Shown here in pieces: positions 1 to 4,390 of a stretch of DNA of 8,299 nucleotides. Each line of letters begins with the position of its first letter. Position 1 is the first letter of the stretch. The position numbers and the translations under genes are program-made. This stretch comes from Deltaproteobacteria bacterium (GTDB lineage: Bacteria; Desulfobacterota; Desulfovibrionia; Desulfovibrionales; Desulfovibrionaceae), in NCBI GenBank assembly GCA_020861205.1, contig JAJBSY010000424.1, positions 1 through 8,299 on the forward strand, given 5' to 3'. Below the pieces are notes generated by a model. It made no database searches. It was not told the origin of the DNA and worked only from the letters and a program-made list of their open reading frames with translations.

Positions 1-67
1 GGATCAGTTCGTATGTGATGGCGGCCCTGTCCAACAGGCGGGCCGCATTGGTCTTTTGCGCCTTCAT
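1..67 (-). CDS. YbaK/ProX-family Cys-tRNA(Pro) deacylase, N-terminal fragment (partial at window edge)
   Basis: Reading the minus strand from the ATG at 67 gives 22 codons containing KTNAARLLDRAAITYEL. This closely matches the usual opening of bacterial YbaK/EbsC proteins (KTNA-x-RLLD-x-A-x-I-x-YEL). Family members hydrolyse Cys-tRNA(Pro) mischarged by prolyl-tRNA synthetase and act in the cytoplasm as trans-editing factors. Only the N-terminus is inside the window, so the catalytic Lys region and the C-terminus cannot be checked. No strong Shine-Dalgarno is visible ahead of this ATG. The start lies only 21 nt past the U-tract of the terminator of the preceding small gene, so expression may depend on read-through or on a promoter inside that gene. 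The family call rests on a short but characteristic motif. Confidence 0.7.
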   Translation of the reverse strand, partial: MKAQKTNAARLLDRAAITYELI

Positions 68-88
68 GCGTCCACTGCCGTCCGGGGA

Positions 89-116
89 TAAAAAAGGAAC
101 CGGGGACACCGGTTCC
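89..116 (-). terminator. Intrinsic terminator after the small Cys/His-rich gene
   Basis: On the minus strand GGAACCGG (116-109) pairs perfectly with CCGGTTCC (103-96) around a 5-nt loop, and is followed by six T (95-90). The hairpin starts 5 nt after the stop codon of the 60-residue gene. It is a textbook rho-independent terminator and is directional, because no U-tract follows it on the plus strand. Confidence 0.92.
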
Positions 117-121
117 GTGAA

Positions 122-304
122 TCAATGGTTGTGATTCCCTTTGCAGCAGGATTTTTCCCCCGCCGCGTTGGTCTTGGCGGCTTCTTCCTCGGGGCTGCAC
201 TTTTCGGAAAGAGGCCGTCCGCAGCAACGGCGTCCGTTGGGATGCGCGTGCCCCTGGGGGGCGTTGGGAAGCTGGTTTTCCGGCATGGTCTTCAAATCGC
301 TCAT
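122..304 (-). CDS. Small Cys/His-rich protein of unknown function (60 aa), possible metal binder
   Basis: I do not recognise this protein. The start at 304 is chosen because AAGGAGG lies 6 nt upstream on the minus strand. An in-frame ATG at 328 lies upstream of that ribosome site and is less likely. The 60 residues include five Cys (27, 28, 36, 53, 54) and four His (19, 21, 58, 60), arranged as two CC pairs and a C-terminal CC-K-G-N-H-N-H tail. A Glu/Ala/Lys-rich stretch (about 39-52) lies between. There is no signal peptide or membrane segment, so it should be cytoplasmic. The residue pattern suggests binding of a soft or transition metal (Cu, Zn, Ni or an Fe-S cluster), but this is inference. 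It is flanked by its own terminator and a strong ribosome site, so it looks like a genuine small gene. It is divergent from the AlaX-like gene. Confidence 0.75.
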   Translation of the reverse strand: MSDLKTMPENQLPNAPQGHAHPNGRRCCGRPLSEKCSPEEEAAKTNAAGEKSCCKGNHNH

Positions 305-481
305 GGCGTTCCTCCTTACTGTGAACATGGAGAAGATAGGCCGCTCCGGGTATTATGGCAAGGGGTCAATTGATAAAAGTATTCATACCAAAAAGGGCGG
401 ATTGCCCTTCCGCGCAACGGGGTGTAAAGAATGACGGGAAAAGTGTTTTAAGACGCCGCCCTTGGCGTTCAGGGAGCGATT
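305..481. promoter_or_regulatory. Divergent intergenic region between the Cys/His-rich gene and the AlaX-like gene
   Basis: These 177 bp must carry the promoters of both divergent genes. The centre is AT-richer than its surroundings (about 350-395) and contains an 8-bp palindrome TCAATTGA (366-373) and a short dyad GTAT-TC-ATAC (380-389). No convincing -35/-10 pair with correct spacing could be assigned on either strand. AGGGAG at 471-476, 5 nt before the ATG, is the ribosome site of the plus-strand gene. AAGGAGG at about 311-317 serves the minus-strand gene. Confidence 0.5.
390..409 (-). terminator. Candidate weak intrinsic terminator, minus strand
   Basis: On the minus strand AAGGGC (409-404) pairs with GCCCTT (398-393) around the loop AATCC, and T continues to give CCTTTTTGG. 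The stem is only 6 bp and the U-tract short. The only upstream minus-strand gene is the CobD-like gene ending at 951, so if functional it would end an mRNA that runs antisense through the whole AlaX-like gene. Confidence 0.35.
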
Positions 482-946
482 ATGGCCAAAGCGTATGATC
501 CGGCCGTCCATACCGCGGAACACGTGCTCAACCGGACGATGATCCGCCTGTTCGATTGTGGCCGTTGTTACACCTCGCACATCAACCCCGGCAAAGGCCG
601 CTGCGACTTCCACTTCCCCCGGGACCTGACCGGGCCGGAAGCGGACGCCGTGGAAGCCGCCGTCAACGGGATCCTGGCCCGCGACCTGCCCGTGGCGGAA
701 CGCGAGCTCCCCCGCCGGGAGGCCGAAAAACTGGCGGACCTCTCCAAGCTGCCCGCATCCGTCGGCCCGGACGATCCCATCCGGATCGTGACGGTCGGCG
801 ATTACGATGTCTGCGCCTGCATCGGCGCCCATGCCGCATCCACCGGGGAGGTCGGCGCCTTTCATTTGGTTACGCACGACTTTTTGCCCGACGCGGCCAA
901 GGGACCGACCCTTCGCCTGCGGTTCCGGCTGGAACCGCGCCCCTGA
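482..946 (+). CDS. AlaX-type alanyl-tRNA editing protein (tRNA_SAD domain, short form)
   Basis: The 154 residues form a stand-alone editing domain like that found in alanyl- and threonyl-tRNA synthetases (tRNA_SAD). The zinc and catalytic signature is present: H10-x3-H14 (HTAEH) near the N-terminus and C113-x3-H117 (CIGAH) near the C-terminus, followed by TGEVG, which resembles the family's motif after the CGGTH equivalent. Length and motif positions match the short AlaX-S class, which hydrolyses Ser (or Gly) wrongly attached to tRNA(Ala) in the cytoplasm. There is no synthetase catalytic core or C-Ala domain. The start ATG has AGGGAG 5 nt upstream. Its stop lies 4 nt from the stop of the convergent CobD-like gene. 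Exact substrate (Ser-tRNA(Ala) or Ser-tRNA(Thr)) cannot be read from sequence. A YbaK-like deacylase lies about 400 bp away in the opposite orientation. Confidence 0.8.
   Translation: MAKAYDPAVHTAEHVLNRTMIRLFDCGRCYTSHINPGKGRCDFHFPRDLTGPEADAVEAAVNGILARDLPVAERELPRREAEKLADLSKLPASVGPDDPIRIVTVGDYDVCACIGAHAASTGEVGAFHLVTHDFLPDAAKGPTLRLRFRLEPRP
919..938. other. Perfect 8-bp stem-loop at the 3' end of the AlaX-like gene
   Basis: GCGGTTCC (919-926) and GGAACCGC (931-938) form a perfect stem with a 4-nt loop, ending 5 nt before the stop codon. A second GC-rich hairpin, CTCGCC/GGCGAG (963-968 / 975-980), lies in the last codons of the convergent gene. Neither is followed by a U-tract, so they are not standard intrinsic terminators. 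They could stabilise mRNA 3' ends or simply reflect GC-rich coding. Confidence 0.45.
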
Positions 947-950
947 AGGC

Positions 951-2099
951 CTACCACCCCCGCTCGCCGTGCCAGGCGAGGATGTCAAGGAGGACGCGCG
1001 TATCGGCCGGGAGCCGGATCTGCATCCGGAGGTACCCCGGGGGCATACCCGGAATCGAGTCGCAATCCCGCACGATGACGCCGCGGTGCAGGAGTTTTTC
1101 CCGCGCGACGGAAGCGGGAGCGTTATGCGCGAGACCGGCGGTGATGAAACTTGGGCCGAGGAACACGCGCTCCGGATCGAAGCAGCCGCACAACCGCAAC
1201 CGCATGGCGGTTTCCTCGCCCTGGCGCCGCATGGGAGAGAGCGCTTCACGGTAGGGGGCCAGGTTCTCCAGAAAGCGGATCCCCATGACCTGCGCGAAGG
1301 TCGAGAGCATCCAGGGCGGCCGGCGTTTGGCCATCCGGGCCAGCGCGGTGGCGTCCCCCGCCAGGTACCCGAGCCGCAGCCCGGGGCAGGCGAAAAATTT
1401 GGTGAAACTGTTCATGGAAAACACGGAAACGCCCGTTCGGGCATACCGGGCGTACGCCGTGTGGGCGTTCGCGTCATACTCCGGCCAGCCGTAGAGAAAC
1501 TCCCGGTAAGTGGTATCGACCAGCACCCGGGGAATGCGCAAGACCTCGAAAAGTTCCTGAATGTTGGGATACGTGACCGCGCCGGGGTTGTTGGGCGTGC
1601 AGAGCACGGCAAGATCCGCGTTGCTGTCCCATATGGCGCGCAACTCCTTCGGGCCGCAGACGAATTCCTGGGAATCCGGCGGCGTGACGATGTCGTATTC
1701 AATCCCCAGAAGCATAGCCGCGCGCACGTATTCGGAAAACATGGGGCCGATGAACAATATCTTGCGCGGGGAAAGAGCGGTGAGGGCCAGCCAGATCAAT
1801 TCCGACGAGCCGTTGCCGGGCAGGATGTTGGCGGGGGAGCAGTTTTCGTGGGCGGCGATGGCCTCGCGCAGCAGAACCGCATCGGTGTCCGGGTAGTGCT
1901 CGTAGGGATAGCGCGTGCCGCTGACGAGATTCTCGGTCACGCGGGCGGCGAACACGTGCGTGTTGCTGGAAAAATCGATGAAATCCGCGACGTCCTTGTG
2001 CAGCTTCCGGGCGAGGGCGTAAACATCGCCGCCATGCTTCGCCAGATCGTCCTCGGCCCGGCGGCGGCCAAGCGGCGTCCGCGGCGCGTACGTGTCCAT
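951..2099 (-). CDS. CobD-like PLP-dependent enzyme (threonine-phosphate decarboxylase / histidinol-phosphate aminotransferase family)
   Basis: This is a 382-residue fold-type I PLP enzyme of normal length. The ATG at 2099 is preceded by AGGAGG and fits the family N-terminus; a longer frame reaching 2450 only overlaps mqnD. CobD-like landmarks run in order: HGGDVY (22-27), IDFSSN (41-46), RYP (63-65), GNGSSE (95-100) in the phosphate-binding loop region, CTPNNPG (167-173), Asp195 in VDTTY for the pyridine nitrogen, SFTKFF with the Schiff-base Lys234, GLRLGYL (240-246), and LRMQIR with Arg358 for the substrate carboxylate. CobD makes aminopropanol phosphate for the cobalamin nucleotide loop; HisC is the nearest relative. 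Departures from the usual motifs are VDTTY for DEAF/Y, NNPGA for NNPTG, and SSNTHVF for SANINP. They leave the substrate open. It is the second gene after mqnD, 14 nt away. Confidence 0.8.
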   Translation of the reverse strand: MDTYAPRTPLGRRRAEDDLAKHGGDVYALARKLHKDVADFIDFSSNTHVFAARVTENLVSGTRYPYEHYPDTDAVLLREAIAAHENCSPANILPGNGSSELIWLALTALSPRKILFIGPMFSEYVRAAMLLGIEYDIVTPPDSQEFVCGPKELRAIWDSNADLAVLCTPNNPGAVTYPNIQELFEVLRIPRVLVDTTYREFLYGWPEYDANAHTAYARYARTGVSVFSMNSFTKFFACPGLRLGYLAGDATALARMAKRRPPWMLSTFAQVMGIRFLENLAPYREALSPMRRQGEETAMRLRLCGCFDPERVFLGPSFITAGLAHNAPASVAREKLLHRGVIVRDCDSIPGMPPGYLRMQIRLPADTRVLLDILAWHGERGW

Positions 2100-2113
2100 C
2101 CTGCCTCCTGTGG

Positions 2114-2956
2114 TTACGGGCGCGGTGCGAACATGGGGGAATCGGGCGGCGTCACCCCCCGGAGTTCGGCGGCCTTCCGCACCAGCCGCTCCACCGCGAA
2201 ACAGCCTTCGTCGCCCAGATCCAGGCTGAATTCGTTCACAAAGGTCTCGATATGCCGCCCCAGGACGCTCCCGTCCATTTCCTGGGCATGGGACCGGATG
2301 AACGGCCTGCTCGCCGCCGGATCGGCATCGGCGCTTTCCAGGCTGGCGCGTATGCAGCCGGTGACGCGTCGCAGGGTATCCTCGCCAAGTGAACGCCTGG
2401 CCGCGATGACGCCGAGCGGGATGGGCGCGCCGGTGGTCTCCTCCCACCATTTGCCGAGGTCCAGCACGAGGTGCAGGCCGTGATCCGCATAGGTGAACCG
2501 GCTTTCATGAATAATGACGCCGGCGGCGCAGTCGCCCCGCCTCACCGCCGGCATGATCCGGTCGAAGACCAGTTCCCGGCGCGGCCCGTTGAACGCCCCG
2601 TGCAGGGACAGCAAGGTATTCGCCGTTGTCCGCAGGCCTGGGACGGCGATGGTCGCGTCACGCAGATCCTGCGGAGCGAGAGGCCGCGATGCGACCAGAA
2701 GAGGCCCGCAGCCGCGACCGAGCGCGCCGCCCGACCGTAGCACCACGTATTCGTCGAGAACGTCCGCGACGGCGGCGGCGGAAAGTTTGGTCACATCGAG
2801 CGCGCCCTCCCGGGCGAGGGAATTGAGTTCCTCCACGTCGGCGAAATGCGTCTCGAGAGGCCCGAGGCCCCGGCCTAAAGGAACGCGGCCCTCGACTAAA
2901 GCGGCGAAAATATACGTATCGTTGGGACATGGCGAGATGCCCAGGCGTAACGCCAT
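2114..2956 (-). CDS. mqnD: 1,4-dihydroxy-6-naphthoate synthase (MqnD, futalosine menaquinone pathway)
   Basis: The 280-residue protein has the standard MqnD length and motifs: LGISPCPNDTYIF (5-17), DVTKLS (54-59), SGGALGRGCGPLL (75-87), IAVPGLRTTAN (103-113), GVIIHESRFTY (146-156) with the conserved His150, and DLGKWWEETTGAPIPLG (166-182). MqnD converts cyclic de-hypoxanthine futalosine to 1,4-dihydroxy-6-naphthoate in the cytoplasm, feeding menaquinone synthesis in bacteria that lack the classical Men route. The family has a periplasmic-binding-protein-like two-lobed fold, and the His in the IIHE motif is the proposed catalytic base. The ATG at 2956 has AGGAGGG 7 nt upstream. No other mqn gene lies in this window. 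The downstream CobD-like gene appears co-transcribed. An 85-nt gap separates it from the glycosyltransferase upstream. Confidence 0.93.
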   Translation of the reverse strand: MALRLGISPCPNDTYIFAALVEGRVPLGRGLGPLETHFADVEELNSLAREGALDVTKLSAAAVADVLDEYVVLRSGGALGRGCGPLLVASRPLAPQDLRDATIAVPGLRTTANTLLSLHGAFNGPRRELVFDRIMPAVRRGDCAAGVIIHESRFTYADHGLHLVLDLGKWWEETTGAPIPLGVIAARRSLGEDTLRRVTGCIRASLESADADPAASRPFIRSHAQEMDGSVLGRHIETFVNEFSLDLGDEGCFAVERLVRKAAELRGVTPPDSPMFAPRP

Positions 2957-2979
2957 AGAACGACCCTCCTGGGTTGCGG

Positions 2980-2996
2980 CGGTTTCGCGTAAACCG
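2980..2996. other. Small hairpin in the mqnD leader
   Basis: CGGTTT (2980-2985) and AAACCG (2991-2996) form a 6-bp stem with a 5-nt loop, 10 nt upstream of the mqnD ribosome site. There is no U-tract, so it is not a terminator. No clear terminator was found between the glycosyltransferase and mqnD. Confidence 0.3.
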
Positions 2997-3041
2997 GCGG
3001 CTCGCCCGGCGTGAACCGGGGCCGTCCGAACCGGGCAACGG

Positions 3042-3851
3042 TTAAAACGTGGCGGCTTTTTTCAAAATAGCTTTGACTCCCGGCGCGAACCGCGCGGCCG
3101 AATAGTCTGGAACGCTGCCTTCGGGTATGATGTTGTCCTCGGGCGGCTCCCGAAAATTTTCAAGAATATCCGCGCGGGGCCCGCGCATTTTTTTATAAAA
3201 TTCATGCTTGGAACGGAAATAATAGTGGTTGATCTGGCCTATGCGCCACGAAGGCGGACGGGAATACCACAGGTGGATGGGCGTGTGGTTTTCGGTCACG
3301 ATCGGGTGCTCTTTGTCCTTCACGATGCAGGTGTGCGGATTGTGGTAGAAACAATCCGTGCGGTCCGGCTGCATGATGACCTTGACCACCTCGTTGCGCT
3401 GGTACCCGTCGGGTACGGCCATGGTATACTTTTCGATCTGCAGGCCTTCGGGCGGTTTCAGGTGCCCGTTCGTTCCGTAAATTTTCCAATTCATCGCAAG
3501 GCCGCCGTACCCCTCGAATTCCTCGAGCATGGACGGAATATCGTTCCGTAGTTTCGGCGCGATGAACTCGTCGGCGTCCACGAAGGCGATCCACTTGCAA
3601 TCCTTGCCGTACTTGGCAAGACAATGATTGTAGGTCATCAACTGGATGGTCCGCCCCGGAGCTTCATGGACGATCAGGCGCGACCGGCCCATCATGCGTT
3701 GCATTTTCGCAAGCGTATCCCGCAACGGGATTTTGCTGTGGTTGTCGTACAGGTAAAAGGCTTCGACACCCAGGTGGGCGTAATAGGCGACCCATTCCTC
3801 GATGTAGGGGGTCTCGTCCCTGATAATCGCGCAAATACCCAGGTAATGCAA
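3042..3851 (-). CDS. Glycosyltransferase, GT92/GT2-like (Glyco_tranf_2_4 type)
   Basis: The 269-residue product starts at TTG 3851, with GGAGG (3858-3862) 6 nt upstream on the minus strand. Family landmarks are YLGICAIIRDETPYIEEW (3-20), HLGVEAFYLYDNHS (26-39), the acidic metal/nucleotide-sugar motif VDADEF (91-96), a central NWKIYGTNGH (121-130), a His-rich block with NPHT (171-174) and ENHTPIHLWYS (187-197), and NHYYFRSKHEFYKKMRG (208-224). It probably transfers a sugar from a nucleotide donor in cell-surface glycan synthesis. Donor and acceptor are not predictable. There is no signal peptide or membrane helix, so it should be cytoplasmic or peripheral. Upstream codons in another frame (3852-4005) look like an N-terminal extension found in some relatives, so the gene may carry a frameshift. 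No surface-polysaccharide genes accompany it here. Confidence 0.85.
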   Translation of the reverse strand: MHYLGICAIIRDETPYIEEWVAYYAHLGVEAFYLYDNHSKIPLRDTLAKMQRMMGRSRLIVHEAPGRTIQLMTYNHCLAKYGKDCKWIAFVDADEFIAPKLRNDIPSMLEEFEGYGGLAMNWKIYGTNGHLKPPEGLQIEKYTMAVPDGYQRNEVVKVIMQPDRTDCFYHNPHTCIVKDKEHPIVTENHTPIHLWYSRPPSWRIGQINHYYFRSKHEFYKKMRGPRADILENFREPPEDNIIPEGSVPDYSAARFAPGVKAILKKAATF

Positions 3852-4005
3852 CGTACGCCTCCACGGTGGTGCCGCAATCTGCTTGATACTTCCTCAGGCT
3901 CTCCCGCGCGAAGCGCATGTATGCAGTGATACGCTTCTTCTCCGCGCGGAGCGCGCCTTCCTTGTCCGAAGTCAATTGAGCCACGACCGGATAGCGGCCG
4001 ATCAA
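3852..4005 (-). pseudogene. Out-of-frame coding remnant, possible N-terminal part of the glycosyltransferase
   Basis: On the minus strand from TTG 4005, one frame reads about 50 residues of protein-like composition, including a charged helical segment ALRAEKKRITAYMRFARESL. About 74% of third codon positions are G or C by my count, against about 57% in the frame of the downstream glycosyltransferase. The frame differs by one base from the glycosyltransferase and passes its TTG start. An ATG at 4016 with three further codons is in the glycosyltransferase frame but then hits a stop. This fits either a gene whose N-terminus has been knocked out of frame or sequence errors. It could also be chance coding in a GC-rich leader. 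Confidence 0.4.
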
Positions 4006-4210
4006 GCGGCCGTCATGTTGTTCTAGAGATATAGTTGCGCGGGCGTTCCGTCAACCGGGAGCCTTGGGCCGGAAGGGGGCTTACCGGCTCGCGGTCGTTT
4101 TTAGGATGCGGGCTGGCGGCATCCCGAAAAAACCGACCATGCCCGGCCCGGGAAAAAGACCGAGGACGCAGGATCCATGAAGGCCGGGGATTTCCCGTAG
4201 GCTTGAACGC
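4006..4210. other. Non-coding stretch with an imperfect long dyad (4093-4138)
   Basis: No credible protein gene is seen here. The notable structure is an imperfect inverted repeat: GGTCG-TTTTT-A-GGATGC (4093-4109) facing GCATCC-CG-AAAAAA-CCGACC (4119-4138), with a 9-nt loop and small internal bulges. The A and T runs pair inside the stem rather than following it, so it is not a standard terminator. It lies upstream of the glycosyltransferase reading frame and could be leader structure or a protein-binding dyad. Confidence 0.4.
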
Positions 4211-4240
4211 TTGCGCAATGTCGGTAATATTTGTTATACT
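4211..4240 (+). promoter_or_regulatory. Extended -10 promoter, plus strand
   Basis: TATACT (4235-4240) is preceded by TG one base upstream (TGTTATACT), giving an extended -10 element. TTGCGC (4211-4216) sits 18 bp upstream as a partial -35 (3 of 6 consensus). The predicted start is A at about 4247. The region is clearly AT-rich in a GC-rich window. No protein gene follows on this strand, but three stem-loops and a terminator do. Confidence 0.55.
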
Positions 4241-4278
4241 ATATCCAACAAGTGAAGCCGAGGGCTTGCCTCCGGCCC

Positions 4279-4327
4279 GTTCCATACGGGATCTCCGGCT
4301 CCCCCCACCGAAGATCCCGTATGGAAC
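4279..4327. repeat. Perfect 16-bp inverted repeat
   Basis: GTTCCATACGGGATCT (4279-4294) is repeated in exact reverse complement at 4312-4327 with a 17-nt spacer. Neither strand has a U-tract next to it, so it is not itself a terminator. Read as minus-strand RNA, the stem extends to 20 bp through a U-G pair, with a G-rich loop. Read as plus-strand RNA, the same position is a C-A mismatch. Confidence 0.9.
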
Positions 4328-4336
4328 TATCTTCGA

Positions 4337-4378
4337 AAAACCAAAGGCCCGCCGTTGCAACGGCGGGCCTTTGGTTTT
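4337..4378. terminator. Bidirectional intrinsic terminator (perfect 42-bp palindrome) after pgk
   Basis: The 21-nt arms 4337-4357 and 4358-4378 are exact reverse complements. The arm runs AAAACC-AAAGGCCCGCC-GTTG, so both strands carry a GC-rich hairpin flanked by an A-tract and a T-tract. It begins 12 nt beyond the pgk stop codon on the minus strand, ending the obgE-proB-DUF4261-pgk operon. On the plus strand it would end the candidate small RNA. Confidence 0.93.
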
Positions 4379-4390
4379 CTTTGAAAACGC

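Larger units (their letters stand above)
4247..4380 (+). ncRNA. Candidate structured small RNA (about 130 nt)
   Basis: The plus strand between the extended -10 promoter and the bidirectional terminator contains three consecutive stem-loops. First is GCCGAGG/CCT-C-CGGC (4257-4263 / 4269-4276), with one bulged C and a 5-nt loop. Second is a perfect 16-bp stem (4279-4294 / 4312-4327) that continues past one C-A mismatch with 3 more bp to a 9-nt loop CTCCCCCCA. Third is the 21-bp terminator palindrome ending in TTTT. Only short linkers separate the hairpins, and no reading frame with a ribosome site is present. Promoter, structure and terminator together fit an independent sRNA gene in the gap between pgk and the glycosyltransferase. 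The C-rich loop could pair with G-rich Shine-Dalgarno sequences, which is inference. I cannot match it to a named RNA family, and it does not look like 6S, SRP or tmRNA. The alternative is unrelated dyads in a spacer. Confidence 0.5.

Noticed and set aside
350..395. Sigma-54 promoter suggested by TGGCA near 354 followed by TTG near 370
   Set aside because: The spacing between the GG and GC elements is too long for a -24/-12 promoter, and the -12 element lacks GC.
383..1249. 288-codon open frame on the minus strand opposite the AlaX-like gene
   Set aside because: It overlaps both the AlaX-like gene and the end of the CobD-like gene. Its Cys/Arg/Gly-rich composition looks like a shadow.
2100..2450. 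Longer N-terminus for the CobD-like protein (499 residues)
   Set aside because: The extension overlaps mqnD in another frame and lacks family similarity. AGGAGG just before 2099 and the normal 382-residue length support the shorter start.
807..2483. 558-codon open frame on the plus strand opposite mqnD and the CobD-like gene
   Set aside because: The product is Arg/Gly/Pro/His-rich without recognisable motifs, and it lies antisense to two proteins with clear family signatures. It is a typical GC-rich shadow frame.
4013..4360. 115-codon open frame on the minus strand between pgk and the glycosyltransferase
   Set aside because: It starts inside the terminator palindrome, reads through the hairpins and has no ribosome site. 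It is an artefact of the inverted repeats.
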